The translations under genes were made by a program, and so were the position numbers. Below are positions 5,169 through 13,060 of a stretch of DNA of 26,352 bases, piece after piece (within the stretch, counting starts at the first letter, position 1; the number at the start of each line of letters is the position of its first letter). The stretch lies in assembly GCA_003695555.1 (NCBI GenBank), contig RFIU01000321.1, positions 1 to 26,352 on the forward strand, read 5' to 3'. The notes below the pieces were generated by a model. The model saw only the letters and a list, made by a program, of their open reading frames with translations. It was not told where the DNA came from and did no database searches. This stretch comes from Alphaproteobacteria bacterium (GTDB taxonomy: Bacteria > Pseudomonadota > Alphaproteobacteria > Sphingomonadales > Rhodothalassiaceae).

Positions 5169-7676
5169 ATGGCGGAGCGTCAAGAAAGGGAGCAGGGAAA
5201 ACGCATGTCTGAAGAAGAAAAGCCGACAGCTGTCGAACAAGAACCCTGTTATCGAGATGCAGGGGTGGACGGCCCCGCCCTCTCCTCTCATCAAGGGCAG
5301 AGCCCGGATTCTTTCGCGCAAGCAGCACAAGAAGATGCATCCGCTCGTTTCGGCCGCGACGGGACCAATCAGCGTCTCGCGGACGACACCGCACACGGCC
5401 AGAATCCCGGCACTTCGTGCCATCATGTCAGCGGCCACACGGACCATGCCTCGCACGGGCACACATGCCACGCCCATGCCCATCACGGGCATGGCAGCGG
5501 CGCTGGAGTTTCGCCGGATGATCCGAACGCCATCTATACCTGCCCGATGCATCCCGAGGTGCAGCAGAAGGGTCCCGGCAGCTGCCCGATCTGTGGCATG
5601 GCGCTGGAACCGTTGGCCCCTTCCCTGGAACAGTCGCGACTGTCACAGGATGCCGAATACCTGATGATGCGCCGGCGCCTGGTCGTCAGCGCGATCCTCT
5701 CGCTCCCGTTGCTCGCGCTCGCGATGGGTCCGCTGATTGGGCTGCGGGTGGGCGAATGGCTGGGCTGGCGCGGCGGTTTCCAGCATCTCGTCGAGCTCGC
5801 GCTTGCGACGCCCGTCGTGGCATGGGGCGCCTGGCCGTTCTTCGTGCGCGCCGTCCAATCCTTGCGCGGCTGGAACCTCAACATGTTCACGCTGGTCGGC
5901 CTCGGCATCGCGGTCGCCTATGTGTACAGCCTGATCGCGACCCTATGGCCCGAGATCTTCCCCGCCGCCTTTCGCGAGCCGGACGGCTCGGTCCCGGTCT
6001 ATTTCGAGGCGGCCGCCGTCATCACCACGCTCGTCCTGCTCGGCCAGGTGCTGGAGCTTCGCGCCCGTCACGAGACGTCCGGGGCGATCCGGGCCCTGCT
6101 CTCGCTGGCGCCCCCGCAAGCGGTCCGCATTCTCGAGGACGGGACGCAAGAGGTCATCCCCTTGGCCGAGGTTCATGCCGGCGACCGTTTGCGGGTGCGT
6201 CCGGGCGAAAAGGTGCCGGTCGATGGCGTCGTTCTGGAAGGTGCCGGCGTCATCGATGAATCGATGATCACGGGAGAGCCGATCCCGGTCGAAAAGACGG
6301 TCGGTGATCCGGTGACCGGCGGCACCGTGCTGGTCTCGGGTTCGCTCATCATGACGGCGGTGAAGGTCGGCGACGAAACCATGCTGGCACAGATCGTCCG
6401 CCTCGTCGCCGAGGCACAGCGTTCCCGTGCCCCGATTCAGGCGCTGGCCGACAAGGTCGCCGGCGTCTTCGTTCCCGTCGTCATCTTCGTCAGCCTCGTC
6501 ACCTTCGCTGCGTGGGGGCTTTGGGGGCCGCCGCCGCAGCTCGCCCATGCCCTGGTCAATGCGGTGGCGGTGCTGATCATCGCCTGCCCATGCGCGCTGG
6601 GACTTGCCACTCCGATGTCGATCATGGTCGCAACCGGCATGGGCGCCCGGCATGGCGTCCTGATCCGCAATGCCCGTGCCATCGAGCGGATGGAAAAGAT
6701 CACCGCCGTGGTCATCGACAAGACCGGAACGATCACCGAAGGGCGTCCCAGTCTGGTGGCGGTCGTCCCGATCGACGAGCAGAAGGATGAGAAACGAAAC
6801 GAAGAGGAGGTTCTGCGCCTCGTCGCTGGACTGGCGCAGGCCAGCGCACATCCCTTGAGCATGGCCATCGCCGCCGCCGCCCGCGATCGCGGCCTCGCTG
6901 TCGCCGAGCCTGAATCTTTCGAAAGCGTCACGGGAGCCGGCCTTAAAGGCATCGTCGAGGGGCATCGCGTAGTCGTCGGCAAGGCCCCCTTCATCAAGGC
7001 GCAAACCGGTAAGCGATTGAATGATACGGATCTCGAACAGGCCCGGGCATGGAGCGCACGGGGTGCGACCGTCGTCCATGTCGCCATTGACGGCAGCTGG
7101 TGCGCCTTCTTCGCGATCGAGGACCCGCTGCGCCCGACCAGCCGCGAGGCGGTCGCCGCCCTGCATCGCGCCGGCATTCTGGTAGTGATGGCAAGCGGCG
7201 ATCAGGAGGCAACCGCCCGCGCGGTTGCTTCCCAAGTCGGCATCGACCGAGTGCATGCCGGTGTCACGCCTGAGGACAAGGCCCGCATTGTGGCCGAACT
7301 TCAAGCCGAAGGACACCGGGTGGCGATGGCCGGCGACGGCGTCAATGACGCCCCGGCTCTGGCTGCCGCCGATGTCGGTATCGCCATGGGCAGCGGCACC
7401 GACATCGCCATCGAAAGTGCCGATATCACCCTGCTGGCCAGCGACCTGATCGGCGTCGTGCGCGCACACCGCCTGTCGCGCGCGACGATGCGCAACATCC
7501 GCCAGAACCTGTTTTTCGCCTTCGCCTACAACGCCCTCGGCGTGCCGATCGCCGCCGGCGTGCTCTACCCTTGGACGGGACTGCTGCTGAACCCGATGAT
7601 TGCCGCCGCGGCGATGAGCTTTTCGTCCGTGTCGGTCGTCTCGAACGCGCTTCGCCTCAACCGCGTGAAGCTTTGA
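5169..7676 (+). CDS. copA: Cu(I)-exporting P1B-type ATPase with a His-rich N-terminus
   Basis: Pumps Cu(I) out of the cytoplasm using ATP. About 835 residues from the ATG at 5169, which has GGAG eight bases upstream; a GTG at 5148 and an ATG at 5205 are alternatives. A His-rich stretch at about residues 85-113 precedes a small metal-binding domain with CPMHPEV (C125) and CPIC (C139, C142). No classical CxxC HMA domain is seen. Then come two extra N-terminal helices, the actuator loop (ITGEPIP), the CPC ion motif starting at C473, the phosphorylation motif DKTGT at D517, HP in SAHPLS, and the hinge GDGVNDAPAL. Near the C-terminus Y787-N788 and M816 with the S819-S820 pair match the Cu(I)-specific P1B-1 signature. 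The promoter carries a CsoR-like operator, so induction by copper is likely. Silver is a possible additional substrate. Confidence 0.95.
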   Translation: MAERQEREQGKRMSEEEKPTAVEQEPCYRDAGVDGPALSSHQGQSPDSFAQAAQEDASARFGRDGTNQRLADDTAHGQNPGTSCHHVSGHTDHASHGHTCHAHAHHGHGSGAGVSPDDPNAIYTCPMHPEVQQKGPGSCPICGMALEPLAPSLEQSRLSQDAEYLMMRRRLVVSAILSLPLLALAMGPLIGLRVGEWLGWRGGFQHLVELALATPVVAWGAWPFFVRAVQSLRGWNLNMFTLVGLGIAVAYVYSLIATLWPEIFPAAFREPDGSVPVYFEAAAVITTLVLLGQVLELRARHETSGAIRALLSLAPPQAVRILEDGTQEVIPLAEVHAGDRLRVRPGEKVPVDGVVLEGAGVIDESMITGEPIPVEKTVGDPVTGGTVLVSGSLIMTAVKVGDETMLAQIVRLVAEAQRSRAPIQALADKVAGVFVPVVIFVSLVTFAAWGLWGPPPQLAHALVNAVAVLIIACPCALGLATPMSIMVATGMGARHGVLIRNARAIERMEKITAVVIDKTGTITEGRPSLVAVVPIDEQKDEKRNEEEVLRLVAGLAQASAHPLSMAIAAAARDRGLAVAEPESFESVTGAGLKGIVEGHRVVVGKAPFIKAQTGKRLNDTDLEQARAWSARGATVVHVAIDGSWCAFFAIEDPLRPTSREAVAALHRAGILVVMASGDQEATARAVASQVGIDRVHAGVTPEDKARIVAELQAEGHRVAMAGDGVNDAPALAAADVGIAMGSGTDIAIESADITLLASDLIGVVRAHRLSRATMRNIRQNLFFAFAYNALGVPIAAGVLYPWTGLLLNPMIAAAAMSFSSVSVVSNALRLNRVKL

Positions 7677-8203
7677 GGCCGGAGAAGACGAGGGCCGAGC
7701 ACGGGCCGAACGCGGGACGGCCGGGACGCGTCAGGAAAAACTTTCTCGGCGATTTTCCTTGACAGTTCCGCAGACCGCCCCCATTGTCCGGAACACGAAC
7801 CGACGCCGCGCGTCTTCGGCGCAATGTTCTCCTTCCTGCCTGATGGCACGGAAGGTTGGACAGGAAGACGGGTGACGATCCTAGTGACGACTGTTCGTGC
7901 GGGCCTCTTGCGTCGGCTCTGCGCGAAACGGACTTCCGGCAAGCCGCAGCCATCGACGTACCCCTGGGACCCGACGATTGTGTGCGCGGCGTGAAGAGCC
8001 GGACTGAAAGACGGCCTCGAATTTTGTATTTTCCCCACTGCTTCCCATTGACGGACTCTCGGCTCCTGCATGGAACCGGGGTGGGCAATGCATGTCTCGA
8101 TGCCCCCGAAGGTCACGGTTCGCAATCCGGCGGTGTGCGGCTGATGGTCAGCCACGCGCCGTCTTCTCCCAGGACGAATGCCTAGATCGAAAGGATAATG
8201 ACG
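7677..8203. other. Gene-free stretch between copA and the cold-shock gene
   Basis: 527 bases in which I find no convincing gene: open frames on both strands lack ribosome binding sites and recognisable motifs. TTGACA at 7759-7764 with CATTGT at 7782-7787 (17-base spacer) is a possible promoter, which would give the cold-shock gene a leader of about 400 bases. An AT-rich patch (AATTTTGTATTTTCC) is at about 8022-8036. Cold-shock genes often have long structured leaders, and a small RNA could also lie here; neither can be shown by eye. Confidence 0.4.
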
Positions 8204-8410
8204 ATGGCACAAGGTACCGTGAAGTGGTTCAATTCGCAGAAGGGCTATGGCTTCATCGAGCCGGATGAGGGCGGCAAGGACGTCTTCGTGCACATTTCTG
8301 CGGTCGAGCGGGCGGGTCTTTCGACCCTGCGCGAAGGCCAGAAGGTGACCTTCGACCTCGAAGAGGATCGTCGGGGTCGTCAGGCCGCTTCCAACATCGA
8401 AGCGGACTGA
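8204..8410 (+). CDS. csp: Cold-shock domain protein (CspA family)
   Basis: A 68-residue single cold-shock domain, a five-stranded beta barrel that binds single-stranded RNA and DNA and melts RNA structure. The RNP1 motif KGYGFIEP and RNP2 motif DVFVHIS are both intact, and the start MAQGTVKWFN is typical. The ATG at 8204 is preferred over the in-frame ATG at 8198 because AAGGA (8191-8195) is eight bases from the former and only two from the latter. The gene stands alone between a long non-coding leader region and its own terminator. Whether it is cold-induced cannot be told from the sequence. Confidence 0.95.
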   Translation: MAQGTVKWFNSQKGYGFIEPDEGGKDVFVHISAVERAGLSTLREGQKVTFDLEEDRRGRQAASNIEAD

Positions 8411-8446
8411 TCTCCTTCGATTCGGCCTCGCAAGGGCCGATCCATG

Positions 8447-8484
8447 AAAAAACGCCGTCGGCAGCCCCTGCCGGCGGTTTTTTC
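8447..8484 (+). terminator. Rho-independent terminator of the cold-shock gene
   Basis: CGCCGTCGGCAG (8453-8464) pairs with CTGCCGGCGG (8468-8477) with one bulged T and a three-base loop, followed by six T (8478-8483). A run of six A on the left side means it could also act on the other strand. Confidence 0.9.
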
Positions 8485-8578
8485 TTGGCCCGAGCCGGCG
8501 GCACAAGGCAATCTGAAGCTATGAGCGCAGCCTGCGGGCCTGCGGATCGCCACGTCCTCGAAGATCACGGAAGCATCC

Positions 8579-9496
8579 ATGAAGAAGGCGAGGCCATCCC
8601 CTTGTACTGAAAGCGACCTTTCCGATCGCCCCGCAAGCCCGCGCGAACGCGAGATGCTGAGGGAATTTCTTCGCCTGAAGCGGATCATGGAACGCCTGCG
8701 CGACCGAGAACACGGCTGTCCCTGGGATGTCGCGCAGACCTTCGAGACGATCGCCCCCTACACGATCGAAGAGGCCTTCGAAGTCGCCGAAGCCATTGCC
8801 CGAGGCGATCGCCGCGATCTGTGCGAGGAACTCGGCGATCTTCAGCTTCAGATCGTCTTCCATGCCCGCATCGCCGAGGAAGAGGAAAGTTTCGACCTCG
8901 CCGATTCCCTGCATGCCATCAACGACAAGATGATCCGCCGCCATCCGCATGTCTTCGCCGGTGCCGCGCGGCCTGCCGATGCCGCCGCCCAGACCCGGCA
9001 CTGGCAGGAACTGAAAGCGCGCGAGCGTCAGCAAGGCGAGAAAGGCTCAAAAACGATGCCCGAAAGCGTGCTGGACGATGTGCCGCGCGCCCTGCCCGCC
9101 CTGATGCGTGCCCGCAAGCTTCAGGAGCGCGCTGCCCGTCTCGGCTTCGACTGGCCGGACATCGCCCCCGTTATCGCCAAGGTGCGCGAGGAGCTTGACG
9201 AGCTCGAAGCGGAGATGCGAGCGGTCGAAGCCGCTGACGGTGGGCAATCATCGGCAGACCGAAGAATCGCCGACGAGCTCGGCGATCTTCTCTTCGCGGT
9301 GGTCAATCTTGCCCGTCACCTGAATGTCGATCCGGAAATGGCTCTTGCCAAGGCCAATCTGAAATTCATCCGTCGTTTCAAGAAGGTGGAAAAACAAATT
9401 CATGAGTCGAATGAATTAATGGCCGGCGCCGGACCAAGTCTGGAACAGCTCGACCGCTGGTGGGAAGAAGCGAAGGAGGAAGAGCGTCGGGATTGA
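8579..9496 (+). CDS. mazG: Nucleoside triphosphate pyrophosphohydrolase MazG
   Basis: Hydrolyses NTPs and dNTPs to monophosphates and pyrophosphate, a house-cleaning enzyme. At 305 residues it is somewhat longer than the E. coli protein (263). Two MazG helical domains are visible. The first has GCPWD at about 47-51, then the metal-binding set EEAFE followed by EELGD. The second has EELDELE and a matching DELGDLLF near 240. The ATG at 8579 has GGAAG six bases upstream; an in-frame ATG at 8654 would remove 25 poorly conserved residues. The gene converges on hflX with a 15-base gap and no visible terminator between them. Confidence 0.93.
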   Translation: MKKARPSPCTESDLSDRPASPREREMLREFLRLKRIMERLRDREHGCPWDVAQTFETIAPYTIEEAFEVAEAIARGDRRDLCEELGDLQLQIVFHARIAEEEESFDLADSLHAINDKMIRRHPHVFAGAARPADAAAQTRHWQELKARERQQGEKGSKTMPESVLDDVPRALPALMRARKLQERAARLGFDWPDIAPVIAKVREELDELEAEMRAVEAADGGQSSADRRIADELGDLLFAVVNLARHLNVDPEMALAKANLKFIRRFKKVEKQIHESNELMAGAGPSLEQLDRWWEEAKEEERRD

Positions 9497-9511
9497 GGCT
9501 GCGCACGAAGA

Positions 9512-10966
9512 TCAGGGCGCCCGTCCCGATGCATCCCGCTCGCGGCGGCGATTCCAGCGGGCAAGCGCCACCGGGTCCAGTGACACCTTGAGATGTCGCC
9601 CCTCATCGCTCGTCTGTTCATCCAGAACCCGACCATGCCGGAACAGCCAGGCGGCATCGGCGCCGGCGCTCGCATCATGGCCGAGATCGACCGTGACCAC
9701 GGTATCCTCCTTGCGGAAATGCGAGACGAGTGCACGCTTGAGCGCCGCCGTCCCTTCTCCGGTCAGAGCCGAGACGATCAGCGCGTCATGACGACGTGCC
9801 CGGCGGTCGAGTGCCGCCCGCCCGGCCGGATCACCAATCCGGTCGATCTTGTTCCAGACCTCGATCACCGGTGGTCCATCGCTTCGGCCGCTCTCGGGAC
9901 CGACGCCCAGCTCGTCCAGAACATCGAGCACGTCCGCACGTTGCGCGTCCGTCTCGGGATGGGTGATGTCGCGCACGTGCAAGATGAGGTCCGCCGAGCA
10001 GACTTCTTCAAGTGTTGCCCGGAAAGCAGCGATCAGGGCATGCGGCAGGTCCGCAATGAATCCGACCGTGTCCGAAAGGATGATCCGGTCATGATCATCG
10101 AGACGGATCGCCCGCATCGTCGGGTCGAGAGTCGCAAACAGGCGATCTTCCGCCATGACGGAACTTTCGCACAATGCATTGAAAAGCGTGGACTTTCCTG
10201 CATTCGTATAACCGACCAGCGCGACCGTCGGCCAGGGCACCTTGCGCCTCGCCCGGCGATGCAGGCCACGGGTCCGTACGACACGTTCGAGCTGCCTGCG
10301 GATCTGAAGGATGCGGTTGTCGATCATTCGCCGGTCGGCCTCGATCTGGGTTTCACCGGCACCACCCAGAAAACCAAAGCCACCGCGCTGACGTTCCAGA
10401 TGGGTCCAGGAGCGCACCAGGCGAGAGCGCTGATACTCCAGATGAGCAAGCTCGACCTGAAGAACGCCTTCGCGGGTACGCGCCCGGCGACCGAAGATTT
10501 CAAGGATGAGGCCGGTCCGGTCGATGACCTTGACCTTGAGCGCGCGCTCGAGATTGCGCTGCTGCACCGGCGACAGTGCCGCCCCGACAACCAGCAGTTC
10601 GGCCCCCTCCTCTTCCAGCCGTCGAGCCAGCTCTTCGCACTGTCCGGGCCCGAAGAAGGTGGCGGGCCGCAACCGCCGAACCCCCATTACCCGCGATTCG
10701 ACGACCTCCAGATCAATCGCCTGCGCAAGACCGGCGAGTTCCATCAGTCGTTCATCCACGCTGCGCGGACGCGCAGGGCCGTATGCCGGCAGATCGGGCT
10801 CGACGAGCAGTGCTCGCGTTTTACCGCCCGAGCGTCCCTGCCGGGCGACGGCACGCGCATCGAGATCAATGCCGGTGGAAATATCCGCGTCTTCCCACAG
10901 CCGGACCTGCGCCTCGTTCCTGCCGGGAAGCTCGCCTTCGGTCGGACTCTTGCGATAACGACGCAT
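9512..10966 (-). CDS. hflX: Ribosome-associated GTPase HflX
   Basis: A GTPase that binds the 50S subunit and splits stalled or heat-damaged ribosomes. The product has 484 residues from the ATG at 10966. An N-terminal HflX domain (VDERLMELAGLAQAI, then FFGPGQCEEL) is followed by the linker signature GAGETQIEADRR near 203-213. The G domain has Walker A GYTNAGKST at 252-260, G3 DTVGF and G4 NKID. The start shares one base with the stop of hfq (TGATG), so translation is probably coupled. A GTG one codon upstream is less likely. The order hfq-hflX is widely conserved in Proteobacteria. Confidence 0.96.
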   Translation of the reverse strand: MRRYRKSPTEGELPGRNEAQVRLWEDADISTGIDLDARAVARQGRSGGKTRALLVEPDLPAYGPARPRSVDERLMELAGLAQAIDLEVVESRVMGVRRLRPATFFGPGQCEELARRLEEEGAELLVVGAALSPVQQRNLERALKVKVIDRTGLILEIFGRRARTREGVLQVELAHLEYQRSRLVRSWTHLERQRGGFGFLGGAGETQIEADRRMIDNRILQIRRQLERVVRTRGLHRRARRKVPWPTVALVGYTNAGKSTLFNALCESSVMAEDRLFATLDPTMRAIRLDDHDRIILSDTVGFIADLPHALIAAFRATLEEVCSADLILHVRDITHPETDAQRADVLDVLDELGVGPESGRSDGPPVIEVWNKIDRIGDPAGRAALDRRARRHDALIVSALTGEGTAALKRALVSHFRKEDTVVTVDLGHDASAGADAAWLFRHGRVLDEQTSDEGRHLKVSLDPVALARWNRRRERDASGRAP

Positions 10967-11217
10967 CACTGGGCAGACGATTCCTTTTCCGGTTCGAAGA
11001 GATGAATCGGCCCCTGCGGCATGACGGTCGAGATCGCATGTTTGTAGACGAGCTGCGAATGGCCGTCGCGGCGCAGCAGGACGCAGAAGTTGTCGAACCA
11101 GGTGATGATCCCCTGCAACTTTACCCCATTGACCAGGAAGACGGTAACCGGGGTTTTCGCCTTCCGGATATGATTCAAGAACACGTCCTGGAGGTTGTTG
11201 GAGTTCTTTTCGGACAT
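10966..11217 (-). CDS. hfq: RNA chaperone Hfq
   Basis: An 83-residue hexameric Sm-like protein that pairs small RNAs with mRNAs. The N-terminus (NNLQDVFLNHIRK), the Sm1 part (VTVFLVNGVKLQGIITWFDNF) and the Sm2 signature with the RNA-contacting YKHAIS are all present. The C-terminal tail is short, as usual in alphaproteobacteria. It is followed by hflX with a one-base overlap. A 287-base gap separates it from trkA upstream, enough for its own promoter; a heat-shock-type candidate lies at 11344-11374. Confidence 0.98.
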   Translation of the reverse strand: MSEKNSNNLQDVFLNHIRKAKTPVTVFLVNGVKLQGIITWFDNFCVLLRRDGHSQLVYKHAISTVMPQGPIHLFEPEKESSAQ

Positions 11218-11343
11218 GATGTTTCGCTTCTTCTGTTGTTGTTGTGTGGGCCGCGCCCGCAGGAACCGGCGATGACTCCTGCCGACTGCTTACGTCAGGG
11301 AAAGGATGACCGCTACAGACGGACCGCCCGATCCCTCGCCCCT

Positions 11344-11374
11344 AGATTTGGAGAAGATTCCGCCATCTTTCAAG
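11344..11374 (-). promoter_or_regulatory. Possible heat-shock-type promoter for hfq
   Basis: On the minus strand CTTGAAA (11374-11368), a full match to the sigma-32 -35 element, stands 17 bases before CAAATCT (11350-11344), a partial match to the -10. It would give a leader of about 120 bases. hfq is under sigma-32 control in E. coli, which is the only outside support. Confidence 0.25.
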
Positions 11375-11504
11375 CTCTTGTTCTTTTTTTGCTCGAATCG
11401 CGCCTGAAGCGGATGTCTCTTTCTCCACTCCTTGAGCGGGGTAGCGGTTCACGATCTGCCCTTCCCCGCACCCCTTTTGGAGATGAGCGGTTCGCAATCG
11501 ACAA

Positions 11505-12890
11505 TCAGTAATAGCCGACATCCAGCATCAGCAGGTGCTCCACCTCCTTTACCGCATCGCGCTCGGCGAAGATGACGAGGCGATCGCCGGCTTCCAGCAC
11601 CGTATCGGGACGGGGAATGATGATCTCGTCGTCGCGCACCAGTGCCCCGACGACGACGCCGAGCGGAAAGTCGGCTTCGCGGATGGTCTTGTGGACGATG
11701 CGCGAGCGATCGAGCAGACGCGCTTCCAGCAGCTCGCCCTTGCCATCGGCAACGGTGCGAACATCGCGAATGCCGCCGCGTCGGATATGCCGCAGGATGC
11801 TGGAGACGGTGGTGGCCCGTGGATCGACGCGGACATCGACACCGATGCCATGGACGAGAGGCGCGAACGTCGCCTTGTTGATCAGCGCGATCGACCGCTG
11901 GCACCCGAAATGTTTGCCGAGCAGCGCGGAGAGAATATTCACCTGATCGGAATTGGTGACGGTGATGATTGTTTCGGCATCCTCGATACCTGCCTCGTGA
12001 AGGATGTCGGGTTCCAGCGCGTCACCATTGAGCACCACGGTCCGCGTCACCTGATCGGCGGCATGGGCGGCGCGTTCTTCATCGCGTTCGATCAGCTTGA
12101 TCTGCGTATGACGATCCTCCTGCTCGATGATGCGGGCGAGCCCTACGCCGACTTCGCCACCCCCGACGATGACGAGATTGCGGGCGGCACGTTCCTCATG
12201 GCCGAAGGCGCCCATCGCACGCGCTACCTGATCGGCGGCGACGGCTATATAGATATCGTCACCGGCAAGCAGCTGATCGTCGCTGGTCGGCACCCAGATG
12301 CGATTGTCCCGTTCGACCGCGAGCACACGCACAGCAAGATCCGGGAAGAGCTCGGTAAGCTGACGCAGCGGCGTGTCCAGAACCGGGCAGCTGTCATCGA
12401 GATGCAGGCCGAGCACCCGCACCCTGTCATCGACGAGACGCACGCTTTCGAAGGCACCCGGGACTTCGAGGCGCGCATAGATCGCGCGCGATACCTCACG
12501 TTCCGGAGCGATAACCCTGTCGGGGCCGAACGGCAGGCCATGCTCGCCCCCGAACAGGCGCCGCCAGCGGCCATCGAGATAGGCGGGATTGCGCACCCGT
12601 GCGATCATTTCGGGTACGTCGAACAGGGTATGCGCGACCTGACAGGCGACCATGTTGACCTCATCGAGCGCGGTCACGGCAATCAGCAGATCCGCCTCGC
12701 GCGCCTGCGCCTGATCGAGGACGTCCGGATCGGAAGCATGGCCTTCAATCGCCCGAACGTCGAGAAGATCGGAAATCCGCCGGATGAGCCGCGGCGAGCG
12801 GTCGATCACCGTGACATCATGGCCGATCTCGGCAAGGTGCTCCGCAACATGGAAACCCACCTGTCCCGCTCCGCAGATGACTACGCGCAT
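11505..12890 (-). CDS. trkA: Trk potassium uptake regulatory protein TrkA
   Basis: A 461-residue peripheral membrane protein that gates TrkH/TrkG potassium uptake by binding NAD(H) or ATP. It has the standard two-fold RCK layout: the first nucleotide-binding fold begins with CGAGQVG at residues 6-12 and the second with GGGEVGVG near 240, each followed by a TrkA-C domain. The length matches the family. The ATG has CGGAG just upstream. It follows ntrX by 170 bases on the same strand; ntrYX-trkA is a common alphaproteobacterial order. No trkH is in the window. Confidence 0.96.
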   Translation of the reverse strand: MRVVICGAGQVGFHVAEHLAEIGHDVTVIDRSPRLIRRISDLLDVRAIEGHASDPDVLDQAQAREADLLIAVTALDEVNMVACQVAHTLFDVPEMIARVRNPAYLDGRWRRLFGGEHGLPFGPDRVIAPEREVSRAIYARLEVPGAFESVRLVDDRVRVLGLHLDDSCPVLDTPLRQLTELFPDLAVRVLAVERDNRIWVPTSDDQLLAGDDIYIAVAADQVARAMGAFGHEERAARNLVIVGGGEVGVGLARIIEQEDRHTQIKLIERDEERAAHAADQVTRTVVLNGDALEPDILHEAGIEDAETIITVTNSDQVNILSALLGKHFGCQRSIALINKATFAPLVHGIGVDVRVDPRATTVSSILRHIRRGGIRDVRTVADGKGELLEARLLDRSRIVHKTIREADFPLGVVVGALVRDDEIIIPRPDTVLEAGDRLVIFAERDAVKEVEHLLMLDVGYY

Positions 12891-13060
12891 GGCTCCGATT
12901 CCCCTTTGCGCCGTTCCGAAGAGCGGCGGGAGTGTTCATCCGCAACGGCGTTAGCATGGTGACGGGCCATTGAAAACCGGCACAATTCGCCACCGGCAAG
13001 CCTCCTCCCGTCGCCCCTCGTCTTCCGGCCGGCAGATATCTCGACCGTCGGCTCCGGCGG

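Noticed and set aside
5943..7469. A 508-codon open frame antisense to copA
   Set aside because: It mirrors the codon structure of a strongly supported P-type ATPase; long antisense frames are expected in GC-rich genes, and its protein has no recognisable motif.
8110..8130. GGTTCGCAATCC resembling a tRNA T-arm
   Set aside because: No flanking stem, no anticodon arm and no acceptor pairing; not a tRNA.
7565..8506. A 313-codon minus-strand frame across the copA end, the gap and the cold-shock gene
   Set aside because: It overlaps two well-supported genes on the other strand, has no recognisable domain and crosses the clear terminator at 8447-8484.
9593..11005. A 470-codon plus-strand frame opposite hflX
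   Set aside because: Shadow of hflX; the reverse strand carries unmistakable GTPase motifs.
13000..13060. GC-rich inverted repeat after ntrX as a terminator
   Set aside because: The stem is imperfect and no T-tract follows on the minus strand, so read-through into trkA is possible.
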